DNA of 44,018 bases, taken from contig JANQQP010000014.1 in assembly GCA_028285005.1 (NCBI GenBank), positions 1-44,018 of the forward strand, read 5' to 3'. The stretch is from Dehalococcoidia bacterium. Lineage in GTDB: Bacteria; Chloroflexota; Dehalococcoidia; Lucifugimonadales; Lucifugimonadaceae. The position numbers and the translations under genes are program-made. The notes below the pieces were generated by a model. It saw only the letters and a list, made by a program, of their open reading frames with translations, was not told the origin of the DNA and did not search any database. Positions 23,943-33,512 of the stretch are shown piece by piece (within the stretch, counting starts at the first letter, position 1; each line of letters begins with the position of its first letter).

Positions 23943-25061
23943 ATGTACTTCCCGCCCAATGACCCCGCCAGCTGGGAGCGTCGGGAGCCCGAATCGCTCG
24001 GCCTCAACAGCTCCGCCCTGCAACGTGCGTCTCAGTTCGCTGTCGAGAACGACATGCCGTGGCCCGAGGACTTGACGCACACCAACGTCTCGGACGATCC
24101 GCCCGAATACGCCGCGAAGATCGGCAAGATGCGGCCTCGGGGCGGTCCGGCAGGACTGGTGCTCAAGGACGGCTACATCGTCCATGAATGGGGCGACACT
24201 GGCCGGGTTGACCTGACATTCAGCGCAACCAAAAGCTATGTCGCCACGGTTGCCGGACTGGCGTTCGATCGAGGATTGATCACAGATGTCGACCGAACCG
24301 TGGCATCCGATATCGGCGATATCGAGATCTGCGAGGTAGAGAGCGGTGAGCAGTTGAGGCCGTTTTCGTCTGCGCACAATTCCGAGATCACCTGGCGGCA
24401 CCTGCTACAGCAGACTTCCGAATGGGAAGGCACGCTGTGGGACCGGCCGGACACGGTCGATTGGAACCGCTCCATCGACTCAGGCGGCTCAGGCGCTCGG
24501 GATGAGCGCAAGCGGCCAGGCGGACACTGGGAGTACAACGACGTTCGGGTGAACCTGTGCGCGCTAGCGCTGGCTGCGCTGTGGAAGGAGCCGCTACCAG
24601 ATGTGCTGCACCGGGACTTGATGGACCCGATTGGCGCCAGTGACCGCTGGGAATGGCACGGCTACCGCAACTCGATGGTCGAGATCGACGGCAAGCGGTT
24701 CGAGTCAGTGTCCGGAGGCGCGCACTGGGGCGGCGGGATCCATATCGATTCGTACGACCATGCCCGATTCGGCCTGCTGTTCTTGAACGGTGGCGAGTGG
24801 GACGGCCGCAGATTGGTCTCAGAGCGCTGGTTCGAGATGATGCGCGAGCCGTGTGATGAGAACGACAGATATGGATTCATGTGGTGGCTAAACACCGGTG
24901 GCGCTCGCTACGGTGAATCGGTTCCAGAGTCCCTGTTCGCGGCGTCTGGCGCGGGCGGCAACACGGTGAACATCGACCCTGAGAACGGCATCGTGACGGT
25001 CACGCGCTGGTGCGACGATGTTAACGGCGTGCTGCAGCGGGTTGCTGAGGCGGTGAGGTAG
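23943..25061 (+). CDS. Serine hydrolase of the beta-lactamase / class C family
   Basis: 372 aa, a penicillin-binding-protein-like hydrolase. The nucleophile motif S-A-T-K is at residues 94-97, the tyrosine motif is YND at 198-200 (YxN in other members) and a GAGGNTV segment near the C-terminus fills the third motif. No signal peptide is visible, so a cytoplasmic esterase-like role is more likely than antibiotic resistance. GGAG lies 9 nt before the ATG. Confidence 0.8.
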   Translation: MYFPPNDPASWERREPESLGLNSSALQRASQFAVENDMPWPEDLTHTNVSDDPPEYAAKIGKMRPRGGPAGLVLKDGYIVHEWGDTGRVDLTFSATKSYVATVAGLAFDRGLITDVDRTVASDIGDIEICEVESGEQLRPFSSAHNSEITWRHLLQQTSEWEGTLWDRPDTVDWNRSIDSGGSGARDERKRPGGHWEYNDVRVNLCALALAALWKEPLPDVLHRDLMDPIGASDRWEWHGYRNSMVEIDGKRFESVSGGAHWGGGIHIDSYDHARFGLLFLNGGEWDGRRLVSERWFEMMREPCDENDRYGFMWWLNTGGARYGESVPESLFAASGAGGNTVNIDPENGIVTVTRWCDDVNGVLQRVAEAVR

Positions 25062-25103
25062 GCTGCCGGGCCACGTCAGTCAGGGCGGGAATACACTGGT
25101 GCC

Positions 25104-26048
25104 TTGCCACCCGCTGATATCGCTCCACCCATAACTTCTGACGTCGGAACGCCACAGGCGGACGAGCCACGACGCGTCCGCAAGCCGCTCAGCCTGCCCG
25201 CTGCCGGGCTGGCACTGCTGCTTTCGACGATGTGGGCGGGCAATCCGGTCGCCAACAAGGCCGGCCTTGAGGACGCCGGTCCGCTCAGGCTCGGCTACCT
25301 GCGCTTCATACTCGGCGGCATCGTTGTGGTCGTCTACGCGCTGGCGACCCGGCAGGACCTCCGCGTCTACCGCAGCGAAGTCGGGCCGCTGGTCTTCCTG
25401 GGCGTGTTGTTCTCGGTGCAGCTAGCGTTCATGAACGTTGGCCAGGACTATACGACCGCAGGACACGCAGTGATCGTGACGACGACGTTCCCGCTATGGA
25501 CGTCTGTGTTCGCCCACTTCTTCGTTCCGGGCGACACGATGAACCGCAGGCGCACGCTCGGGACCCTGATTGCGTACGGCGGCGTTGTCGCCGTGTTTTC
25601 GCAGAGCCTGACTCTTGGCTCAGACTTCGTGATCGGCGACCTGCTGTTGCTCTGCTCGGCGATCTTGCTGGGCGCACGGCAGGTCTACATCTCACAGGCT
25701 GCGCAGGGAGTGCCGCAACACAAGCTGCTGATGTCGCAGTCGGTGTTCGGGATCTCGAGCTTCGTGATTGCGAGCCTGATCTTCGAGTCGGGTGACGCGT
25801 TCGAGGTGACGACGCAGCTGACGCTGGCCCTGCTGTACACGGGAGTGCTGATCGCAGGCTTCGGGTTCCTTGGCCAGACCTGGCTGCTGAAGAACTACCT
25901 TCCGTCGAGGGTAACGGTGATCTCGCTAAGCCAGCCGATCTTCGGCGTTCTGTTCAGCTGGTGGATCCTGGGTGAGTCGGTCGGCCCGGAACTCTACGCA
26001 GGCGCAGCGCTGGTGATAGTGGGCAGCTACCTCGCGCAGCGTGGGTGA
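25104..26048 (+). CDS. EamA/DMT family transporter
   Basis: 314 aa with about ten hydrophobic segments in two EamA repeats. First repeat: LLLSTMWAGNPVANKAGLED and LRLGYLRFILGGIVVVVYAL. The second repeat ends with VISLSQPIFGVLFSWWILGE, typical of RhaT/EamA metabolite transporters. The substrate is unknown. The start is TTG at 25104. Just beyond its end the base composition drops. Confidence 0.85.
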   Translation: MPPADIAPPITSDVGTPQADEPRRVRKPLSLPAAGLALLLSTMWAGNPVANKAGLEDAGPLRLGYLRFILGGIVVVVYALATRQDLRVYRSEVGPLVFLGVLFSVQLAFMNVGQDYTTAGHAVIVTTTFPLWTSVFAHFFVPGDTMNRRRTLGTLIAYGGVVAVFSQSLTLGSDFVIGDLLLLCSAILLGARQVYISQAAQGVPQHKLLMSQSVFGISSFVIASLIFESGDAFEVTTQLTLALLYTGVLIAGFGFLGQTWLLKNYLPSRVTVISLSQPIFGVLFSWWILGESVGPELYAGAALVIVGSYLAQRG

Positions 26049-26180
26049 TGGAGTGGGCAGCGCAGGCCACCGAGGTTAAATACACACGCCAAACGTTCTG
26101 ATGCCGGTTCCAGTAATTCGGCTCGCAATTGAAGCAGGATCGCATAGGATTGCCAGAACAGAGCGTTGGGCAACGTCTAG

Positions 26181-26279
26181 CTAATCGTCTAGGAGAACGT
26201 AGGAGTTGATCTCATCGGGCCAGTCAAACACGAATTCATGCTGGAACCGTGCGATTCGCTCCAGCGGAGAGGTGTCGGA
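26181..26279 (-). pseudogene. Possible gene remnant
   Basis: Minus-strand reading gives about 32 residues including LERIARFQHEFVFDWP and INSYVLLDD before a stop at 26181, with a stop just upstream of the open stretch and no start codon suited to it. The residue mix is protein-like. This may be chance. Confidence 0.2.
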
Positions 26280-26317
26280 CTAGTAGTCAAAGACTGACAT
26301 CAACCCGAACAGTAAAC

Positions 26318-26332
26318 GATTCCAATGGAATC
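26318..26332. promoter_or_regulatory. Palindrome, possible operator
   Basis: GATTCCA-A-TGGAATC, a perfect 7-bp inverted repeat 60 bp before the dCTP deaminase start. The arm ATTCCA is shared with the octamer ATTCCAAA found around the ParB-like gene at 38 kb. Confidence 0.4.
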
Positions 26333-26391
26333 AAGTATTCTATATCGTCGAAACACATTCCGATTGCCATCAAAGCTAGTATATCAACTTC

Positions 26392-27987
26392 ATGCCAAAT
26401 ACACGGCCGCCACAGCCTATGACTATCAAGAAACCAGAAGTATTCTTCGCTTTGGTTGGTGCCACCGGTACTGACCTAGGAAGACTCTCCAAGATTGTAA
26501 GTGAAGAGATCGGCCTGTATGGATACCAGACCAAAACGATACGTCTCAGCAGGATCATCAGCAGAATCTCTGGCCTGACGACCGATATCGACGGAAATAA
26601 GCTTGATCCAATCCGAGAAAGGCATCGAGACTGCGAAATCGAAAGTCAGATGGATCATGGCGATGCCTTGAGGACAACTCTAAGAGCAAAGGACCCGCTT
26701 GCTTGTGTATCGGTCGTGAGCATTCGGGCGTTGCGCGAAGAGTCGACGAAGGCCGAGAGGGCTGAATTAACTATCAATAACGCCTCTGTCTTCTCAGTTC
26801 CTAATCAAGCGTACGTAATTCAATCACTGAAACATCCTGACGAGGTTCGGACGTTACGGGATATTTACAATGACTCACTAGTTGTTATCGGCGCTTATAC
26901 ACCAACCGAAGCGAGAATCGATGAATTAGCTGAACAAATAGCGACATCGCGAGGAGACCATGACAGGCTAAGGTGGCGGCCTCGGGCTGAAGAGCTTATC
27001 AATCGAGACCAAGGCATTCACAGCAAAAACACTACTCAAAATGTCCGGGATACATTCTCTCTAGCCGACTTGTTCGTGGATCTAACGCGCGTCTCCGACG
27101 CGCAGAATGCGGTTAAGCGTTATCTAGAAGCATACTTTGACTACCGGTTCCACACACCTACACCAGACGAGTTCTGCATGTACCACGCTCGGGCATCCGC
27201 GTTACGGTCTTCATCCCTTGGCCGACAGGTTGGAGCTGCGGTAGCCACTAAAACGGGAGACATCGTTTCCGTAGGGTCCAATGAAGTCCCAAAATTCGGT
27301 GGCGGACAGTACTGGTATGGTGACAATCCAGATGACAGAGACTTCCACGGCGGGCATGACACGGGAGTCCTGCAGCGTCGAATCCTACTCACAGACACGC
27401 TTAGGCGCCTGAAATCCGGAGGGATCATCGAGAACACATTTGCGGAACGCAAACTTGACGAGCTATCGAAGAAGCTTGTTTCTGACAACCCTCCTCCTTG
27501 GTTCAAGGATGCGCAGATTAGAGGGGTAACGGAATACGGCAGGGAGGTTCACGCTGAAATGGCGGCGCTGACCGATGCGGCAAAAAGAGGAGCATCAGTC
27601 GATGGGCACGACCTTTTTACCACCACATTTCCCTGCCATAACTGCGCTAAACATATCGTCGCATCAGGGATTCGACGAGTCGTGTACATCGAACCGTATG
27701 CTAAGAGTCGAGCATCCCAATTCTATCCTGACGCTATCAGAGTCGACGAGAGTGGCATCGATTCCCATGTTAGCTTCGAGCCCTTCTTAGGCATTGCCCC
27801 GCGGAGGTATCAGGTTCTCTTCGAGTCAGATCGCAGGAAAGATGATGACGGTGACATTATTGGTTGGAGTTCTAGAGAAGCCATTCCTAGAATGAGCAGA
27901 CCACCTACTACCTATCTGATCAAGGAACTATTCTATGCTTCCAAAATAGAGAAAGACTTTGATTCTGAGAAACTCAAGATCAAATAG
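26392..27987 (+). CDS. Anti-phage dCTP deaminase (AvcD-like), P-loop plus deaminase
   Basis: 531 aa. The N-terminal P-loop-like domain starts VFFALVGATGTDLGRL (G-x-x-G-T-D at about residues 23-28; no Walker lysine). The C-terminal zinc cytidine/dCMP-type deaminase has RSSSLGRQVGAAV, SNEVPKFGGGQYW and DDRDFHGG segments. Its zinc ligands are H387 in VHAE (proton shuttle E389) and C415/C418 in PCHNC. Family members such as Vibrio AvcD deplete dCTP/dCMP after phage infection; that role here is by homology. The gene is visibly AT-richer than its neighbours, suggesting transfer. ATG at 26392 has no clear ribosome site; ATG at 26419 is the alternative. Confidence 0.9.
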   Translation: MPNTRPPQPMTIKKPEVFFALVGATGTDLGRLSKIVSEEIGLYGYQTKTIRLSRIISRISGLTTDIDGNKLDPIRERHRDCEIESQMDHGDALRTTLRAKDPLACVSVVSIRALREESTKAERAELTINNASVFSVPNQAYVIQSLKHPDEVRTLRDIYNDSLVVIGAYTPTEARIDELAEQIATSRGDHDRLRWRPRAEELINRDQGIHSKNTTQNVRDTFSLADLFVDLTRVSDAQNAVKRYLEAYFDYRFHTPTPDEFCMYHARASALRSSSLGRQVGAAVATKTGDIVSVGSNEVPKFGGGQYWYGDNPDDRDFHGGHDTGVLQRRILLTDTLRRLKSGGIIENTFAERKLDELSKKLVSDNPPPWFKDAQIRGVTEYGREVHAEMAALTDAAKRGASVDGHDLFTTTFPCHNCAKHIVASGIRRVVYIEPYAKSRASQFYPDAIRVDESGIDSHVSFEPFLGIAPRRYQVLFESDRRKDDDGDIIGWSSREAIPRMSRPPTTYLIKELFYASKIEKDFDSEKLKIK

Positions 27988-27991
27988 GAAA

Positions 27992-28147
27992 ATGGATACT
28001 TATATGGCCGATACCGACAAACTACCCCTTGATCCGGCTATGAAGAAGGCGCGTGAGATTGCTAAAGACATCCCGAATTGGATTCAGGCTGTTTCACCCG
28101 AACCAAATACTTCTCAAGCCAGCGCACCAGATGAGAAGTCCAAGTAG
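27992..28147 (+). CDS. Small protein downstream of dCTP deaminase
   Basis: 51 aa (47 if begun at the second ATG, 28004), 4 bp after the deaminase stop. It is lysine-rich at first (DPAMKKAREIAKDIPNWIQA) and ends in a polar tail. No family recognised. AGGAAA overlaps the first ATG, so the second ATG or reinitiation from the deaminase stop is plausible. Position and orientation suggest co-transcription, and a regulatory or antitoxin-like role is speculation. Confidence 0.5.
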   Translation: MDTYMADTDKLPLDPAMKKAREIAKDIPNWIQAVSPEPNTSQASAPDEKSK

Positions 28148-28271
28148 GCTACTCTCTTTAGGCGCTAACACTGCCCTGCATCCGCGACTCTCTAGGTTAG
28201 TAGGCACATCGTAGCCGCCGGATTTCGTCGCTCTGCGCGGCTCATCATTCTCCCATCCCGCCAGCTACCTG

Positions 28272-28300
28272 TTGACACGTTTGGTGCCCGTTTCTAGAAT
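28272..28300 (+). promoter_or_regulatory. groESL sigma-70-type promoter
   Basis: TTGACA (28272-28277), 17-nt spacer, TAGAAT (28295-28300). Start of transcription is expected at about 28307, immediately before the CIRCE element. Confidence 0.85.
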
Positions 28301-28309
28301 TCGTCGCCG

Positions 28310-28336
28310 TTAGCACTCGCGCGCGTTGACTGCTAA
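28310..28336 (+). promoter_or_regulatory. CIRCE element (HrcA operator) of groESL
   Basis: TTAGCACTC-N9-GACTGCTAA. The left arm is the exact CIRCE half-site; the right arm has one mismatch to its complement. It starts 9 nt after the -10 box. HrcA binding here would repress groESL until heat or folding stress. Confidence 0.9.
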
Positions 28337-28667
28337 AGGCCGGGATCACCTACTGAGGGCAACTGTTTCGAAGCACTGCCCTCCGCATCGGATCAACTGC
28401 TCAGCATAGTTGAGCAAGCTGAATCCGGACTGAATTCCAGGGCCAAAGTGAGGATTGGCGATCAGCGCAGCGAGAGACGGCAACCGGTGCGGCGCACCTC
28501 GACAGTCTGTCCGGGCTTTGGAGATAAGAACGCACCTCACGGGCTGTCCGCATGGCTCGCCCAAAACGGCTGAATGAGCGAACCGCGCCGGGCTAACGGC
28601 TTTGCACTCTGTGTGCGAGACGAACCGATGAACGGAAAGTGAAAGAGACTAGAAGGAGATTTGCGCA

Positions 28668-28964
28668 GTGGCTCTTAAATTGAAGCCCCTGGCAGACCGA
28701 GTGGTGATTGAGCCGCTGGAAGAAGAGGCTGCTACAAGCCCCGGCGGGATCATCATTCCGGACACTGCTAAAGAGAAGCCCCAGGCCGGCAAGGTGGTCG
28801 CGGCAGGACCAGGCCGGACCACAGACGCTGGCGAGCTGGTGAAGCTTGAGGTCAAGAAGGGCGACAAGGTGGTCTACTCGAAGTACGCAGGAACCGAGTA
28901 CGCCGTTGGCGGCACGGAGTACCTGATTCTTAAAGAGAGCGACATCCTCGCAGTACTCGACTAA
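28668..28964 (+). CDS. groES: Co-chaperonin GroES
   Basis: 98 aa GroES, the heptameric lid of the GroEL chamber. Segments [30 protein letters not shown] (mobile loop and following strand), [16 protein letters not shown] and [14 protein letters not shown] are typical. Length is normal. The start is GTG at 28668 behind AGAAGGAG. It forms one operon with groEL, 74 bp on, under a CIRCE-controlled promoter. Confidence 0.95.
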   Translation: MALKLKPLADRVVIEPLEEEAATSPGGIIIPDTAKEKPQAGKVVAAGPGRTTDAGELVKLEVKKGDKVVYSKYAGTEYAVGGTEYLILKESDILAVLD

Positions 28965-29026
28965 ACGCCTTCAAACCTGGTCACACGGCCAGCGAGGCGA
29001 ATAGCCGATACAAGAAGTGGCAATAA

Positions 29027-30667
<1,641 letters not shown>

Positions 30668-30709
30668 AGTCCGGGCGGTGAGCATCACCGCTTACGGCAG
30701 TAGTTACGA

Positions 30710-30748
30710 GAGACCGGTCCAGATCATGGGCCGGTCTCCTATTTTTTT
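30710..30748 (+). terminator. Rho-independent terminator of groESL
   Basis: GAGACCGGTCC, 7-nt loop, GGGCCGGTCTC, then CTA and seven T. An 11-bp stem with one G-T pair; strong. Confidence 0.9.
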
Positions 30749-31044
30749 GTCGGCCTGCGGATCTCTCTGGTGAAGGCACCTTGGACAGAGAATCGGGGCT
30801 CAGAGACGCATCCTGGCCGCGCGTATACGCCGTACAAAACGAATGGAAATCGAACGGGCTGATGTGTCGATCGGAGGCTGCCGCGGCCGTCGTTTAGGCA
30901 GTTGATGATCAGTTCAGAAGGCGGGACTCACTACCAAGTTCTTAACATCACTCCAGTGACGTGAGGATGATTTTTCCCATTAAGTGGATGTAAAATCCCA
31001 GTTCAATGCTGTTTATGGTTGGTTAGCGTCATCTCGAAAAGAAG
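30749..31044. other. Intergenic region
   Basis: 296 bp between the groESL terminator and the PAP2 gene. I see no gene, repeat copy or clear promoter in it. Confidence 0.5.
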
Positions 31045-31971
31045 TTGCTGTACATCGCTAAATATCTCGGAACAAGCTGGCGCTGGTTCTGGCGAAACTC
31101 TGACCGCAGCACGCGATTCCTGGCGACACGCGAGGTGCTGCTGCTATTCAGCACGTACCTCGTCTACTCGATCTCCAAGAACCTGATCGACTCAACCCCG
31201 ATCCTGAAAGCGTTCGGCAATGCCTGGGCGCTGGTGGAGTTCGAGAAGTCGTTGGGCATCGCTCACGAATCGACTATCCAGGTGTGGGCCAGCCTGCACT
31301 CCGTCGTGTTCCTGAACTTCCTCGGTTACTTCTACGCGATTGGCCTCTGGGTGGCGCTGCTCGGTTCTGCGGTTTACCTGTTTGCTCGTAACAGGCGGCT
31401 GTACTGGCCGATGCGGAACATCTATCTGGTGACGATGCTCTCAGCTGTGATCATCTTCGCTGTGTACCCGCTTGCGCCGCCAAGACTTCTGCCCGGCTAT
31501 GGCATGACCGATGTGGCGAGCGTGCTCGGATTGCTGCCAAAGGAAGGCTCGAGGTCGTTCTTCGGCTACAACGAGTTCGCAGCTATGCCGAGCCTGCACA
31601 TCGCCTGGTCTTCCTTGATTGTGTACGCCTGGTACAAGCTGGGCAGCAGGCTGGGTATGGCGATCAGCTCGATCTACCTGGCGCTGATGACGCTTGCGGT
31701 GGTTGCAACGGCAAACCACTACATCCTTGACGTAGTTGCAGGCGTGCTGCTGCTGCTAGCAGCGATGTGGATCGTGGACCTGCCTGCCAGTGTGAAGAAG
31801 ATGCTGGAGTACCGGGACCTGAAGGACCTGCGGGAGATGATGAAAGGCTGGCCGCAGCCATTCCCTGAGAGCGGCTACAGGGCCGGCTATCACCGCAACG
31901 TCAACCCGGTTTACGCGACCGCCGGACCAACTGCGCCCGTGGCCGACGGTTCCTGGCGCATTCTCAGCTAG
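31045..31971 (+). CDS. PAP2-superfamily membrane phosphatase/transferase
   Basis: 308 aa with about six membrane helices. The PAP2 active site is split as YPLAPPRLLPGYG, AMPSLHIAWSSLIVYAW (P-S-L-H) and ANHYILDVVAGVLL (H-x3-D). This layout fits inositol-phosphorylceramide-synthase-like or lipid-phosphate phosphatase members of the membrane. The start is TTG at 31045 without a strong ribosome site. The substrate lipid is unknown. Confidence 0.8.
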   Translation: MLYIAKYLGTSWRWFWRNSDRSTRFLATREVLLLFSTYLVYSISKNLIDSTPILKAFGNAWALVEFEKSLGIAHESTIQVWASLHSVVFLNFLGYFYAIGLWVALLGSAVYLFARNRRLYWPMRNIYLVTMLSAVIIFAVYPLAPPRLLPGYGMTDVASVLGLLPKEGSRSFFGYNEFAAMPSLHIAWSSLIVYAWYKLGSRLGMAISSIYLALMTLAVVATANHYILDVVAGVLLLLAAMWIVDLPASVKKMLEYRDLKDLREMMKGWPQPFPESGYRAGYHRNVNPVYATAGPTAPVADGSWRILS

Positions 31972-32053
31972 AGCGTCCTTCATGACGCAGTTGGGCTGAT
32001 TCTCCTTGCTTGAGCCTGTACACGTTTCAGAGTGGTTGTACTGTGTGATCTGT

Positions 32054-32073
32054 ACCGGCTGCATCCAGCCGGT
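32054..32073. other. Perfect stem-loop
   Basis: ACCGGCTG, loop CATC, CAGCCGGT, 83 bp after the PAP2 gene. It has no T-run, so it is not a standard terminator; possible transcript-end structure. Confidence 0.35.
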
Positions 32074-32250
32074 GTGCGTGACAGCCGTCTCATCTGACGC
32101 GTTGGGCCATTGCTAAACTTGCGACGCACGGGCGAAGTAGCGCGCATACGCAGTTTGCTGCGATCTGCTGCGAGCCCGAGGCGAACAGTAAGCTGGACGC
32201 TCCGCTGAACCAGTCCCGTTTTCAAGATCCCCGGCGCCTGAGAACCGGCA

Positions 32251-33504
32251 TTGCAACCTTTCCGCTTCGTACACGCAGCAGACCTGCACATCGACAGTCC
32301 GTTTCGCGGCCTGCGTGATGTCGACAGGCGCGTTGGTGAGCGGCTGCGCCAATCGACCTTCGAAGCCTTCGCCAACCTGGTGAACCTCTGCATCGACGAG
32401 CAGGTCGATTTCCTGGTGATCGCAGGTGATATTTACGATGGCGCCGACCGCAGCGTCCGTGCGCAACTCCGCTTCCGTGACGGCATGCGCAGACTTTCTG
32501 AGGCGGGCGTGGCCGTCTACATCGTCCACGGCAACCACGATCCGCTTGACGGCTGGCTCTCAGCAGTGACCTGGCCGGAAGGCGTGCATGTGTTCGGTCC
32601 TGAGCCCGAGTGGAAGACAGTTGAGCTGAATGGCGAGCCGATTGCCGCGATTCAGGGAGTTTCGTTCCCGACTCGGGAGGTGCGTGAGAACCTTGTCGCC
32701 CGCTTCGAGACTCCTGACGCTGACTCGCCTTTCACTATCGGGCTTCTGCACTGCAACGTCGGCGGCAACCCGGACCACGACAACTATGCTCCGTGCACGC
32801 TCGACGATCTGAAGCTAACGGCGCTCGACTACTGGGCGTTGGGTCATGTTCACACTCGTCAGACGCTCCGACGCCAGAACCCGGCGGTGGTTTACCCGGG
32901 CAATCCGCAGGGACGGCATCCGAACGAAGCTGGACCTCGTGGCTGCGTGATTGTCGATGTGAGCGCCGAGGGCAACATAAATACTCGCTTCCATGCGCTC
33001 GACGTTGTGCGATGGGAGCCGGCCGATATCGACATTGCGGAAGTGACCTCGATCGACGGCCTGCAAGATGTGATCGAACAGCGGCTCGATGACCTGGCCA
33101 TGAAGGCGGAAGGCCGAGACGTTGTCTGCACTCTGACGCTTTCAGGCCGCGGGCCGATGCATGCCGAACTTGTGAGGCAGGGCGCGGTCGATGACCTGCT
33201 GGTGGAACTACGAGCAACAGCTTCCGAGTCTCCGTGGGTCTGGGTCGAGCGCATCTACAGCAAGACTCGACCTGAGATGGACCTGCGGAGCAGGGCAGAG
33301 GCTGACGATTTCCTAGGCGCGACGTTGCGCACGGCGGACGAGACGGCTGATGCGAAGCAGGGTGTCCAGGAGCTGGCTCAAGTAGTTGGCGAGGTGTTCA
33401 CCGGGCGCAAGAACGGTCTTCCGGCTCCAACGGATGAGCAAGTCCGTTCGTGGACTGCCGAGGCTCGCTGGCAGCTTGCAGAGCTGCTGGAGCCTGAGGA
33501 GTAG
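32251..33504 (+). CDS. yhaO: YhaO-like DNA repair exonuclease (SbcD/Mre11 family)
   Basis: 417 aa metallophosphoesterase. The metal motifs are in order: AADLHID (D-x-H), AGDIYDG (G-D-x-x-D), HGNHDPLDGW (G-N-H-D), LLHCNVGG and ALGHVHTRQ (G-H-x-H). These are the Mre11/SbcD nuclease motifs. Start is TTG at 32251 because the family N-terminus (FRFVHAADLH) begins there. It is followed after 8 bp by the YhaN-like ATPase, the pairing known in Bacillus, where it acts in DNA repair. Confidence 0.85.
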   Translation: MQPFRFVHAADLHIDSPFRGLRDVDRRVGERLRQSTFEAFANLVNLCIDEQVDFLVIAGDIYDGADRSVRAQLRFRDGMRRLSEAGVAVYIVHGNHDPLDGWLSAVTWPEGVHVFGPEPEWKTVELNGEPIAAIQGVSFPTREVRENLVARFETPDADSPFTIGLLHCNVGGNPDHDNYAPCTLDDLKLTALDYWALGHVHTRQTLRRQNPAVVYPGNPQGRHPNEAGPRGCVIVDVSAEGNINTRFHALDVVRWEPADIDIAEVTSIDGLQDVIEQRLDDLAMKAEGRDVVCTLTLSGRGPMHAELVRQGAVDDLLVELRATASESPWVWVERIYSKTRPEMDLRSRAEADDFLGATLRTADETADAKQGVQELAQVVGEVFTGRKNGLPAPTDEQVRSWTAEARWQLAELLEPEE

Positions 33505-33512
33505 CGAGCACC

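Larger units (their letters stand above)
26049..26391. other. AT-rich intergenic region upstream of dCTP deaminase
   Basis: 343 bp with a shift to AT-richer sequence toward the right end. It contains a perfect palindrome (26318-26332), a possible -10 (TAGTAT, about 26377-26382) very close to the ATG, and a short minus-strand open stretch (26181-26279) that looks like a gene remnant. No RNA gene can be asserted. Confidence 0.5.
28148..28667. other. Region upstream of groES, 520 bp
   Basis: Contains the groES promoter and CIRCE (28272-28336) followed by a leader of about 330 nt. In the leader, TCAACT/AGTTGA (28393-28413) and TGCTCA/TGAGCA (28398-28416) are overlapping alternative stems. A 14-codon ORF (28552-28596) has no ribosome site. 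28148-28271 shows no gene or terminator. Confidence 0.6.

Noticed and set aside
23943..25061. Antibiotic-resistance beta-lactamase
   Set aside because: Has the S-x-x-K motif but no signal peptide and an atypical YND motif; better read as a general serine hydrolase.
26049..26391. AvcI-like inhibitory RNA gene
   Set aside because: No promoter-terminator pair or conserved structure can be seen by reading; only a possibility by analogy.
28272..28336. CIRCE as a chance match
   Set aside because: It lies directly after a consensus promoter and upstream of groESL, and has the correct 9-nt spacer, so chance is not credible.
28552..28596. Leader peptide ORF in the groES leader
   Set aside because: Only 14 codons, no ribosome site, no typical attenuator features.
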